Source: Colimorpha_A sp964630635
GTDB lineage: Bacteria > Bacillota > Clostridia > Oscillospirales > CAG-272
DNA length: 14,624 nucleotides
Direction: 5' to 3'
Assembly (NCBI GenBank): GCA_964630635.1
Contig: CAZVVM010000041.1
Coordinates: forward strand, 1-14,624
Positions 1-6,140 of the stretch are shown piece by piece. The notes under the pieces were generated by a model. That model had not been told where the DNA came from and ran no database searches. It worked only from the letters and a program-made list of their open reading frames with translations. Position 1 is the stretch's first letter. Each line of letters starts with the position of its first letter. The position numbers and the translations under genes are program-made.

Positions 1-9
1 TTCGTTTTC

Positions 10-90
10 GTAGGGGAGGGGCTTGCTCCTCCCGTGTAGAAACAATGTTACATCACACCCGTGCGGTGCGCCGAGGACGTCGCACCCTAC
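10..90. repeat. Paired GTAGGG palindromes (repeat copy A)
   Basis: Two head-to-head palindromic units flank a spacer containing AATGTTACATC. The left unit (10-33) starts GTAGGGG and has a GGGAGG/CCTCCC stem. The right unit (about 62-90, read on the minus strand) starts GTAGGG and has a GGTGCG/CGCACC stem around a TCCTCGG core. The same layout recurs at 987-1269, 5989-6093 and 11229-11270, always between genes. The stem sequence differs in each copy but stays complementary. I see no coding potential; it is probably a non-autonomous mobile or structural repeat. Confidence 0.7.
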
Positions 91-133
91 GCCCTCTCCG
101 CCGCTTCGCGGCACCTCTCCCGAAGGGCGAGGC
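91..133. repeat. CT/GA-rich imperfect palindrome next to repeat A
   Basis: It contains the perfect hairpin GCCGC-TTC-GCGGC at 100-112 and the near-perfect hairpin CCTCTCCC-GAA-GGGCGAGG at 114-132 (one mismatch). It abuts repeat A and lies downstream of the sugar isomerase-like gene. It is probably another intergenic repeat family; no second copy is visible in this window. Confidence 0.45.
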
Positions 134-139
134 AAAGGA

Positions 140-165
140 AAACGGCAGGCGTTTGCCTGCCGTTT
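140..165 (-). terminator. Rho-independent terminator of the sugar isomerase-like gene
   Basis: An 11-bp perfect stem (AAACGGCAGGC / GCCTGCCGTTT) has a 4-nt loop. On the minus strand it is followed by TTTTCCTTT. It starts 7 nt after the TAA stop at 173-175. Confidence 0.8.
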
Positions 166-172
166 GGAGTTA

Positions 173-958
173 TTAAACCGTGATTGGCTTGCCTTCTGCG
201 ATCTCGTGTGCGTTGCGGACGAAGTCCTCGGGGGTGCGGTCGCCGAAGCCGAGCTCGTACATCCATACGCCCTCGTATCCAACCTCTTCAAGCGCTTTAT
301 AGAGGTCGTGCCATCTGATAAGTCCGACGCCGGGGAACCAGTGCTTTTCGTTCGTGAAGTCGCAGTCGGAAACGTGGGTCGTTGCGATCTTGTTTCCTAC
401 TTTATATGCGAAGTCCACGGGATCCTCATAGAGAAGGTGATTCGTATCGAAGCAGCAACGGAGATCGGGGTGCGCGGACAGAAGCTCTATAATATCCGAA
501 GAGTCTCTGCCGAGGCAGGTGCGGGGCAGACTCTCAACGCAGATGATAGCGCCCTTCGTCTTTGCAAATTCAGCAAGACGGGACAGCCCCTCTTTTGCGC
601 AAGCCATTCTCGCGGGACGCTCTTCCTCCGTCATCGGCTCTGCCGAGGGGTGGATGGTGAATTTCTTTATACCTATTGCCGTCGCCTTTTCGATAAGCTC
701 GGAGGCGAATTTTACCGTGTAGTCCACCTTTTCGGTGTCCGATATGTCGATTATGCTGAACGGCGAGAACGGGATATGGTACGACCAGAGCTCGATGCCC
801 GTTTCAGCCGCTATTCTGCCAAGCTCCTCGTAGTTGATGTTTTCGTAGCCGCCGTTAGGGTACGACACCTCAACCGCGTCGAAGCCCGCCTTTTTAAGCG
901 TCTCAAAGGTCTGCTTATCGAGATTCATTCCCGACGTTGATTTTCCGATTCTGAACAT
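173..958 (-). CDS. Sugar phosphate isomerase/epimerase-like TIM-barrel protein
   Basis: A 261-residue protein of the xylose isomerase-like TIM-barrel (AP endonuclease 2) superfamily, whose members isomerise or epimerise sugars and inositols or nick abasic DNA, using divalent metals. Visible landmarks: His61 (SYHIPF), His103 (TIHPSAEP), Glu142 (VESLPRT), Asp171 with His174 (CFDTNHLL), His195 and Asp198 (THVSDCD), His206 (HWFPGVG) and Glu235 (MYELGFG). This Glu/Asp/His/Glu spacing is the usual metal-binding set. Length is normal and there is no signal peptide, so it is cytoplasmic. The ATG at 958 is preceded by AAAGGAG at good spacing. It appears monocistronic, ending at a hairpin (140-165) and preceded by a repeat-filled gap, with no clear promoter found. 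The substrate cannot be read from sequence; DNA endonuclease IV is less likely because its longer metal cluster is absent. Confidence 0.85.
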   Translation of the reverse strand: MFRIGKSTSGMNLDKQTFETLKKAGFDAVEVSYPNGGYENINYEELGRIAAETGIELWSYHIPFSPFSIIDISDTEKVDYTVKFASELIEKATAIGIKKFTIHPSAEPMTEEERPARMACAKEGLSRLAEFAKTKGAIICVESLPRTCLGRDSSDIIELLSAHPDLRCCFDTNHLLYEDPVDFAYKVGNKIATTHVSDCDFTNEKHWFPGVGLIRWHDLYKALEEVGYEGVWMYELGFGDRTPEDFVRNAHEIAEGKPITV

Positions 959-986
959 AGTTTTTTCTCCTTTAAATTATATTTCA

Positions 987-1269
987 CGGTAGGGAAAACC
1001 CTTCACTACCGAAGGTATATTGAAGGTCGATTTGTAGGGACAGGCAACCTCGGAACCCCCAAAACTCGCATTCGCTCGTTTCGGGGAACCCCTCGCCTCG
1101 ACTGTCCGTTCAAAAGTAAAGTAACATCGGTTCAATGCGGGCTGTCGAAGGCGCCAGCCCCTACCGCGCAGATTTTGAACGTTTCTTCGTAGGGGTCGGC
1201 GCCCTCGACGACCCGTGAAAAGGAAGGTTACATCGTTTTTTGAGCGGTGGGAGTAAACCCCCGCCCTAC
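987..1269. repeat. Cluster of five GTAGGG palindromes (repeat copy B)
   Basis: This fills the 326-bp gap between the two minus-strand genes, and I see no gene in it. Units: 987-1011 (CGGTAG...CTACCG), 1034-1107 (GGACAG/CTGTCC stem with an insert), 1138-1164 (minus; GGGCTG/CAGCCC), 1189-1215 (GGGTCG/CGACCC) and 1244-1269 (minus; about 7 bp with one mismatch). Units 2+3 and 4+5 are head-to-head pairs around GTAACATCG-type spacers. The insert in unit 2 (about 1060-1087) resembles part of copy C at 6012-6060. The stretch GGTATATTGA at 1014-1023 also recurs in copy C. The last unit follows the ZIP stop codon and may act as its terminator. Confidence 0.7.
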
Positions 1270-1284
1270 AACGCGGCGAAGCTT

Positions 1285-2046
1285 TCACCCGATCAGGGTG
1301 TCAAAGACGAGCATAAAGCAGAAGCCGAGGATAAGCGCGTAGGTCGCGCCGCGTTCGCTTCCGTGCGAATGCGTTTCGGGAATCATTTCGTCGCTTATGA
1401 CGTAAAGCATCGTTCCGCCCGCAAATGCAAGCGCGAAGGGCAGAATTGCCGTCGAGACAGTTATCGCAAGGTAGCCGAGAAGCGTTCCGACGACCTCGAT
1501 AACGCCAGTCATTACCGCTATAAACAGCGTTTTTCCCGGCTTCATTCCCGAGGCAAGCATCGGTCCGATTATTACCATACCCTCGGGGATATTCTGAAGC
1601 GCGATCGCCGCCGCGATCGAGAGCGCGTGTGACGTATCACCCGAGCCGAAGCCGACTCCCGCCGCGATTCCCTCGGGGAAATTATGTATCGCTATCGCAA
1701 GAACGAAGAGAAGCACCTTGTGCAGCCGTGCCTGCGAGTCGGGGTGAAGCTCCTCGTAGCCCGATCCGCCGAGCTTATGAAGATGCGGCGTCAGCTTATC
1801 TATTAAATTTATGCACAGCGCACCGCAGAAAAGCCCTGCGACAGTCACGATAAGTCCGTATTTTCCGCCCTTTTCGACCGACGGCAAAATGAGTCCGATC
1901 ACCGCCGCAGACAGCATTACTCCCGCCGCAAACGACAGGACTATATCGCTGAATTTGTGCGTTGTTTTCTTGAATATAAATCCCAAAAGCGCGCCGATGA
2001 CCGACGCTCCGCCGACTCCTATGGCGGTTAGCAGTACCATTGTCAT
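1285..2046 (-). CDS. ZIP family divalent metal transporter
   Basis: A 253-residue integral membrane protein of the ZIP (ZupT/GufA-like) family, which imports Zn2+, Fe2+ or related cations across the cytoplasmic membrane. Both family signatures are present: His121-Asn-Phe-Pro-Glu125-Gly and Gln151-Asn-Ile-Pro-Glu155-Gly on adjacent helices, which form the binuclear metal site. Glu184 (VIEVVG) lies on the next helix and DEMIPETHSHG at 219-229 before the last. About eight hydrophobic segments fit the family. The loop at 83-109 (LTPHLHKL...LHPDSQARLHK) carries several histidines and could bind metal. Start: GGAG lies just upstream of the first ATG in ATGACAATG, and a TTTACA-17-TATAAT promoter lies 35-63 nt upstream. 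It diverges from guaA. Metal specificity cannot be deduced. I see no metal-regulator site that I recognise. Confidence 0.92.
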   Translation of the reverse strand: MTMVLLTAIGVGGASVIGALLGFIFKKTTHKFSDIVLSFAAGVMLSAAVIGLILPSVEKGGKYGLIVTVAGLFCGALCINLIDKLTPHLHKLGGSGYEELHPDSQARLHKVLLFVLAIAIHNFPEGIAAGVGFGSGDTSHALSIAAAIALQNIPEGMVIIGPMLASGMKPGKTLFIAVMTGVIEVVGTLLGYLAITVSTAILPFALAFAGGTMLYVISDEMIPETHSHGSERGATYALILGFCFMLVFDTLIG

Positions 2047-2080
2047 TTTTTGCTCCGTGATACTATTTCTTTACGACGCC

Positions 2081-2109
2081 ATTATATCACACGCATTTTC
2101 TCTTGTAAA
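2081..2109 (-). promoter_or_regulatory. Promoter of the ZIP transporter gene
   Basis: On the minus strand: -35 TTTACA (2104-2109), 17-nt spacer, -10 TATAAT (2081-2086) preceded by TGA (extended -10). Confidence 0.7.
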
Positions 2110-2195
2110 GCAAATTTGAAATTTTTTCGTCATTTTTTACAACACCCGCGCCCGCGAAAAAGCGCAAGTTTTCTCATTTTTTCGTCTTATTCCTA

Positions 2196-2224
2196 TTGCA
2201 TTGCGGCAAAAAAAGAATTATAAT
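2196..2224 (+). promoter_or_regulatory. Promoter of guaA
   Basis: -35 TTGCAT (2196-2201), 17-nt spacer, -10 TATAAT (2219-2224). The predicted start site near 2231 leaves only about 20 nt of leader, with GGAGG at 2244-2248. There is therefore no room for a purine riboswitch upstream of guaA. Confidence 0.75.
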
Positions 2225-2253
2225 ATTCATATACTTTCTTTTCGGAGGAAATT

Positions 2254-3234
2254 ATGGAAAAAATCGTACGTCCAAGCTCTATGGAGCGTATAAACAATTT
2301 CGAGCTTGCAAACAAGTTCATTGACGAGCAGGTCGATCTCATTCGCAAGCAGGTCGGTGACAAGAAGGTGCTTCTCGCGCTTTCGGGCGGTGTTGACAGC
2401 TCCGTCGTTGCCGCGCTTCTTATAAAGGCGATCGGCAGACAGCTCGTTTGCGTTCACGTCAATCACGGTCTTATGAGAAAGGGCGAGAGCGAGCAGGTCA
2501 TCGAGGTATTCGGTGAGGCACTTGATGCGAATCTCGTTTACGTTGACGCGACCGACCGCTTCCTCGATCTTCTTAAAGACGTAAGCGAGCCCGAAAAGAA
2601 GAGAAAGATAATCGGAAACGAATTTATCAAGGTATTTGACGAGGAGTCGGCAAAGCTCGACGGAATCTCCTTCCTCGCGCAGGGTACTATTTATCCCGAC
2701 ATACTCGAAAGCGACGGCGTTAAGGCGCATCACAACGTCGGAGGTCTTCCCGAGGATATGGAAATGTCGCTCGTCGAGCCGCTTGCGCTCCTTTATAAGG
2801 ACGAGGTAAGAGTCGTAGGTGAGGCACTCGGTCTTCCGCACGCGATGGTATATCGTCAGCCCTTCCCCGGACCCGGTCTCGGCGTCCGTTGCCTCGGTGC
2901 CATCACCCGTGACCGTCTCCACGCGCTCCGCGAGGCAGACGCTATTCTCCGCGAGGAGTTTGACAACTGCGGTCTGTCCGAAAAAGTATGGCAGTATTTT
3001 ATCGCAGTTCCCGACTTCAAGAGCGTCGGCGTTCGTGACAGCAAGCGTTACGAGGGCTGGCCTGCCATCATCCGCGCTGTAAATACCACCGACGCGATGA
3101 CCGCAACTATCGAGGAAATTCCTTACGACGTGCTTCACAAGATCACCGCGCGTATCACGGCAGAGGTTGAGGGAATAAACAGAGTTCTGCTTGATTTAAC
3201 TCCGAAACCTGTTGGGACGATCGAGTGGGAGTGA
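2254..3234 (+). CDS. guaA: GMP synthase, ATP-pyrophosphatase subunit without glutaminase domain
   Basis: A 326-residue protein matching the C-terminal two thirds of GuaA, which adenylates XMP and aminates it to GMP. Landmarks: P-loop SGGVDSS at 44-50, VHVNHGLMRKGE at 68-78, HHNVGGLPED at 159-168, RQPFPGPGLGVR at 201-212, and the dimerisation/XMP-binding C-terminus ending KPVGTIEWE. The usual N-terminal class I glutamine amidotransferase domain (about 190-200 residues with a Cys-His-Glu triad) is absent. This is not a local truncation: the strong promoter and GGAGG site sit directly before the ATG. Such two-subunit or ammonia-dependent forms are classical in archaea. The partner glutaminase, if any, must lie outside the window. 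It forms an operon with the XRE gene 3 nt downstream. Confidence 0.95.
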   Translation: MEKIVRPSSMERINNFELANKFIDEQVDLIRKQVGDKKVLLALSGGVDSSVVAALLIKAIGRQLVCVHVNHGLMRKGESEQVIEVFGEALDANLVYVDATDRFLDLLKDVSEPEKKRKIIGNEFIKVFDEESAKLDGISFLAQGTIYPDILESDGVKAHHNVGGLPEDMEMSLVEPLALLYKDEVRVVGEALGLPHAMVYRQPFPGPGLGVRCLGAITRDRLHALREADAILREEFDNCGLSEKVWQYFIAVPDFKSVGVRDSKRYEGWPAIIRAVNTTDAMTATIEEIPYDVLHKITARITAEVEGINRVLLDLTPKPVGTIEWE

Positions 3235-3237
3235 GTT

Positions 3238-3480
3238 TTGCGCACCAAAGAAGCGATCGCAAATCGAATACTTCAGCTGTGTAATGAGCGCAATATTGCT
3301 ATTAACCAGCTTGCGAACATTTGCGGCATTTCTCCTTCGACCGTATATAGCATTTTGAATGAAAAAAGTCAAAATCCGAGGGCTGTCACGATAAAGAAAT
3401 TGTGTGACGGCTTGGAGATCACGCTCGGCGAGTTTTTCAGCACGCCCGAATTTGACTCCCTGGAGCAGGAAATTGAATAA
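3238..3480 (+). CDS. XRE-family helix-turn-helix regulator
   Basis: An 80-residue Cro/CI-type DNA-binding protein and little else. The helix-turn-helix is at about residues 21-42 (INQLANICGISPSTVYSIL), followed by the typical AVTIKKLCDGLEITLGEFF helix pair and a short acidic tail. It starts at TTG. GGGAG at 3227-3231 lies inside the last guaA codons, 6 nt before the TTG, and only 3 nt separate the genes, so translation is probably coupled to guaA. It ends just before a perfect hairpin terminator. No upstream promoter of its own is visible. This type is widespread in Firmicutes as a free-standing regulator; its target is unknown, and a role in sensing purine supply is only a guess from linkage. 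Confidence 0.88.
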   Translation: MRTKEAIANRILQLCNERNIAINQLANICGISPSTVYSILNEKSQNPRAVTIKKLCDGLEITLGEFFSTPEFDSLEQEIE

Positions 3481-3482
3481 TC

Positions 3483-3517
3483 AAATCGGCTCGGAAGTTA
3501 TGCTTCCGAGCCGATTT
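3483..3517. terminator. Strong terminator between convergent operons
   Basis: A perfect 15-bp stem (3483-3497 / 3503-3517) with loop TTATG. On the plus strand it is followed by CGTTTTATTTCTTT, ending the guaA operon. It begins 4 nt beyond the stop of the convergent minus-strand gene, whose side has a weaker U-tract, so it may work both ways. Confidence 0.88.
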
Positions 3518-3521
3518 CGTT

Positions 3522-3710
3522 TTATTTCTTTGACCTATACTCAATAATTCCGACGATACCCAAGACGACGTAAGCGGCGGCGAGCACGAGCGTTATGATC
3601 CATTTCGACATATTTTCGCCGCCCGCTCCCAGAACAGCGAACGCCGCTATTGCAAGGGCACCAACCGTTAATTGAAGTATAGACGCTATTAGATACCATT
3701 TGCTTTTCAT
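3522..3710 (-). CDS. Small two-helix membrane protein of unknown function
   Basis: A 62-residue hydrophobic protein that I do not recognise. Two predicted transmembrane helices are visible: about residues 6-27 (YLIASILQLTVGALAIAAFA) and about 37-56 (WIITLVLAAAYVVLGIVGII). They are separated by a short polar loop GAGGENMSK, with basic ends (MKSKW and EYRSKK). This suggests a helical hairpin in the cytoplasmic membrane with both ends inside. GGAG lies 8 nt before the ATG. It follows pnuC by 63 nt on the same strand without an obvious promoter, so it is probably the second gene of that transcript. The residue composition is typical of small orphan membrane proteins in Clostridia. Confidence 0.72.
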   Translation of the reverse strand: MKSKWYLIASILQLTVGALAIAAFAVLGAGGENMSKWIITLVLAAAYVVLGIVGIIEYRSKK

Positions 3711-3773
3711 ACCGTTTTCTCCATTATCATTAATTTACTGCACGGCTTCGTTTTGTCTTGTTTTCATTTTTTG

Positions 3774-4417
3774 TCAATTCATATAGCCGTAGATATCGTG
3801 CACAAGGAAGACCGCGAAGCAGACGACGACCGAGACGTATTTTACGTCCTCAACGCTTGCGAGTACCCACAGGACATGAGTATTATATCGTTTGCCGCGT
3901 ATGCGAGCGCGCAGGTCGGCGTTCTTCTGAAGGTCAGGTAGACGGCGAGAAAGCTCGTTGTGACCGACAAAGTGCTCGGGATAAGATTTGCGGTATCAAA
4001 ATGCTTCAGAATGAAGTAGAAAACGACCGTGACCGCCGCCGTCAGCAGCCACATAAAGACGGTCTCTCCCTTGCCGATGCTGTTCACCTTGACCTCTGAC
4101 TTATTGCCGTTATACGGGTTTCTCAGCCACGAGATCAGGGCGAAGACCGCCATCGGCAACGTCATTCCGAGGTAGGTCGCCATCTCTCCGTAATAGCTGA
4201 ACGAGTACGATATTGCGCCGTAAAGCGAGCTGAAAACAATTATCAGGACTTGACCGATCGGGTTTCCCTTGGCGCAGAATATAAGCGACGTTACGCCGAT
4301 GAGCGACGCGATCAGCGTCATATAATTCGCTCTGTCAAATATCAGAAACGATGCGACAATGAGAACGACCGACGAGCCCCACAGCGCCATCTCGCCTTTT
4401 GTAAAGTATTTTTTCAT
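3774..4417 (-). pseudogene. pnuC: PnuC-type nicotinamide riboside transporter with a 1-nt frameshift
   Basis: A membrane transporter of the PnuC family, which takes up nicotinamide riboside (relatives take up thiamine or riboflavin) for NAD synthesis. Recognisable parts: SSLYGAISYSFSYYGEMATY, LGMTLPMAVFALISWLRNPY, and near the end AYAANDIILM. The first frame then runs to a stop at 3842-3844. Near 3875-3877 the next frame takes over: VLWVLASVEDVKYVSVVVCF, then AVFLVHDIYGYMN and TGA at 3774-3776. This tail is the expected PnuC C-terminus, with the ND-x-Y-G ending. One base, as in ATT-GTC becoming ATG-TCC, is missing. Restored, the protein is 214 residues, a normal length. The start at 4417 (MKKYFTK) is preferred over 4447 because GAGG lies just upstream. 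Whether the change is a true mutation or a sequencing error cannot be told here. Confidence 0.88.
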
Positions 4418-4518
4418 TATATCCTCAAAAAAAGCATTCGCGTGCATATCTTCTAAGACCTAACGATATGCAAACGAATGCTTTTAACATTCTACTACTC
4501 GGTAGCAGTTTACTTTAT
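4418..4518 (-). ncRNA. pnuC 5' leader with terminator/antiterminator hairpins
   Basis: The predicted transcript begins near 4518 and runs about 100 nt before the ATG. Read on the minus strand it holds a small hairpin UGCUAC-CGA-GUAGUA (4495-4509). Next comes a long hairpin with AAAAGCAUUCG (4475-4485) pairing CGAAUGCUUUU (4430-4440), and UGCAUAUC pairing GAUAUGCA across a 2x2 internal loop; its apical loop is GUUAGGUCUUAGAA. A U7 run follows (4427-4433), directly before the GAGG ribosome site. Upstream GAAUG (4488-4492) can pair with CAUUC (4476-4480), which would break the long hairpin. This is the layout of a transcription attenuator or riboswitch. I do not recognise its class; TPP landmarks are absent, and NAD-linked pnuC riboswitches are an obvious comparison. 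Confidence 0.6.
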
Positions 4519-4524
4519 TTTTTT

Positions 4525-4553
4525 ATTATAACACGCTTTGATCAAAAATGCAA
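4525..4553 (-). promoter_or_regulatory. Promoter of pnuC
   Basis: On the minus strand: -35 TTGCAT (4548-4553), 17-nt spacer, -10 TATAAT (4525-4530) preceded by TGT. It lies directly after the stop codon of the SGNH hydrolase gene, so pnuC is independently transcribed. Both hexamers are identical to those of guaA. Confidence 0.78.
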
Positions 4554-4557
4554 GCGC

Positions 4558-5850
4558 TTAAACACAGAAGGTCTTGACCATATTGCGGTATGCCGCGTCT
4601 GCGATCTGGAGATAGCCCTCCGTTGAAGGATGAACGCCGTTAGTACCGAATCTTTCGGTCACCTTGCTTCTCACGTTCACGGGCTTTTCGGTGTACGGCA
4701 TATTGTATTCGCTGTCAAACTGTCCCGAAATATTGATGAATTCAAGGAAATCGCGGTACGCTTCTTCATTTGCCCACGCCTCGTATGCGCGGTTCAGCGC
4801 AAACACGTATTTAGTAAGACCGTAGTCGTCGCTGTACGGAAGCTCTGCGCCGTTGTTTGCTCCGTTGCCTCCCGTTATTGAGGGAACCTGCACGCCCATT
4901 ATCTTGATCTTTGCCTTCGGATATTGCTTGTGCAGAGCGTCAACGAAGACCTTTCCCTGTTTAACGACGCTCGATCCTAAATTCCACGGTTCAAGGGGAT
5001 CGCTCCACAGACCGTTCCACGTCAGCAAAATATAAACGGCATCAATAGACGGCACGTTCAGCCGCTTGCAGTAATCAACGAAATCAAGTCCGCCCGTTTC
5101 GTCGCTCCAGAAGGGATTTGATATTTCGTAATCGGAGTCCTTTACGAATATTTCTTCCTTATTCACGGCGTTTTTCGCGTGCTTGATGACACTTCCTGCG
5201 CTCGGCTTCGGGTTTTCGTGCGTTACCCTGTTGAACTTCAGGCGGTCGGGCTCAATAGTTTCAAGCTGCCACAGATTGCCGTCCTCGTCAGACCACGTCG
5301 AATGCTGATCGCCCGCCGTTTTGTTATGGTCACACACGATCCACACTGCCGCGAATTGCTCTCTTCCTCTGATGGTATAGGTTCCCCACGTCCATCCGCC
5401 GTAGCCCTCGTAGCACGTTTCACCGAGCTTTTTTGTGCCTATGAAGCGGAAGCCGGAAAGACCGAGTCCGCAGGGCGTGCCGTCCGTTGCCGTCAGTCGG
5501 CGGTGAGCTTCGTTCGGCCAGATGCCGCCTGCCGTAAGAGAATCTCCCATACACAGGATATTCACTTCTTTCTCGGGCGGCTTCTTTGCTTCGTGTACGC
5601 AAAGCATAGTCTCACCCGAAGCAAGCACCGTCTTATCGTTATCAAATACCGTGACGGTGAGCTTATGTGCGCCCTCTTTTTCGGGTGTGAATTCAAAATA
5701 TCTTGGATAATTGTGTCCCTTCTCGCACACTGCCATAATATCGTATATATAGGGATTTGCCGCCTCAATAATTCCTCTGAAGAACAACTGGAAGGTATCT
5801 CCAACCACCAGATCGAATTTTTCAGGCAATACCACTTTTACGTTTTGCAT
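4558..5850 (-). CDS. SGNH/GDSL hydrolase with N-terminal beta-sandwich-like domain
   Basis: A 430-residue protein. Residues 1-90 look like a small beta-rich domain (FELVVGDTF-like strands, FTPEKEGAHKLTVTVFD). The rest is an SGNH hydrolase, a fold that cleaves esters of lipids or acetylated sugars. Blocks: MGDSLTAG at 101-108 with nucleophile Ser104, GYGGW at 149-153 (block II Gly), LTWNGLW at 276-282 with Asn279 (block III), and NGVHPSTEGY at 404-413 with His407 (block V). The residue three before His407, usually Asp, is Asn404. There is no signal peptide or membrane segment, so it appears cytoplasmic. The ATG at 5850 with AAAGGG upstream is preferred over an in-frame GTG at 5874. The substrate is unknown; carbohydrate deacetylation is a reasonable guess only. 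It is followed at once by the pnuC promoter and has no clear terminator. Confidence 0.85.
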   Translation of the reverse strand: MQNVKVVLPEKFDLVVGDTFQLFFRGIIEAANPYIYDIMAVCEKGHNYPRYFEFTPEKEGAHKLTVTVFDNDKTVLASGETMLCVHEAKKPPEKEVNILCMGDSLTAGGIWPNEAHRRLTATDGTPCGLGLSGFRFIGTKKLGETCYEGYGGWTWGTYTIRGREQFAAVWIVCDHNKTAGDQHSTWSDEDGNLWQLETIEPDRLKFNRVTHENPKPSAGSVIKHAKNAVNKEEIFVKDSDYEISNPFWSDETGGLDFVDYCKRLNVPSIDAVYILLTWNGLWSDPLEPWNLGSSVVKQGKVFVDALHKQYPKAKIKIMGVQVPSITGGNGANNGAELPYSDDYGLTKYVFALNRAYEAWANEEAYRDFLEFINISGQFDSEYNMPYTEKPVNVRSKVTERFGTNGVHPSTEGYLQIADAAYRNMVKTFCV

Positions 5851-5871
5851 ATTCCGTTTCCCTTTCTTTCT

Positions 5872-5887
5872 CACATAGTCTTATGTG
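5872..5887. promoter_or_regulatory. Palindrome downstream of the SGNH promoter, possible operator
   Basis: Perfect inverted repeat CACATA-GTCT-TATGTG lies between the putative -10 (5893-5898) and the ribosome site of the SGNH hydrolase gene. Its position fits a repressor site or a short 5' hairpin; no regulator is identified. Confidence 0.35.
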
Positions 5888-5892
5888 TAATC

Positions 5893-5921
5893 AGTGTAAC
5901 ATATTTTTTCTTGCAAGTAAA
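5893..5921 (-). promoter_or_regulatory. Probable promoter of the SGNH hydrolase gene
   Basis: On the minus strand: -35 TTTACT (5916-5921), 17-nt spacer, -10 TACACT (5893-5898) preceded by TGT. It is weaker than the other promoters but has the same extended -10 layout. Confidence 0.5.
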
Positions 5922-5988
5922 TGCCTTGGGATAATTCTGTAAACCGTGAAATCAACAAACCAACGTGACAAGACATTCAATTTTTCTT

Positions 5989-6093
5989 GTAGGGGCGACC
6001 ATTGGTCGCCCGTTCGTTCGCAATTCCCCGAAGCGAATGAAATGAGCTTTGAGAGTTCCCAAGGGTCGCCCCCTACGGCGGGAGGGGCCCCTA
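5989..6093. repeat. GTAGGG palindromes (repeat copy C)
   Basis: The left unit GTAGGGGCGACC-ATT-GGTCGCCCG (5989-6012) is a near-perfect 8-bp stem. A mirror end AAGGGTCGCCCCCTAC lies at 6061-6076, which can also pair with the left arm. A further half unit GGGGCCCCTAC ends at about 6093, followed by GGTATATTGA as in copy B. The inner stretch with CCCCGAAGCGAATGAAATGAG is related on the other strand to the insert in copy B (1060-1087). It occupies the gap between two minus-strand genes; no coding sequence is seen. Confidence 0.68.
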
Positions 6094-6140
6094 CGAGAGG
6101 TATATTGAGCGTTTATTGGTAGAGGTTGCCGCCCGCGCGA

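Noticed and set aside
23..940. Plus-strand frame (305 codons) over the repeat and the TIM-barrel gene
   Set aside because: Starts within a palindromic repeat and is antisense to a conserved gene.
987..1269. CRISPR array
   Set aside because: Units are palindromes of unequal length with changed stems and opposite orientation, without regular repeats and spacers or cas genes.
2104..2253. Purine riboswitch before guaA
   Set aside because: The promoter leaves only about 20 nt of leader and no purine aptamer core is present.
2227..3138. Long minus-strand reading frame (303 codons) opposite guaA
   Set aside because: It is the mirror of a well-conserved gene, has no family resemblance and no ribosome site; the codon bias of guaA keeps the frame open.
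3870..3880. Programmed frameshift in pnuC
   Set aside because: No slippery sequence, no internal ribosome-site stimulator and no downstream pseudoknot; a simple deletion or read error is more economical.
4418..4518. TPP riboswitch in the pnuC leader
   Set aside because: The conserved CUGAGA and the second TPP landmark are absent and the leader is too short.
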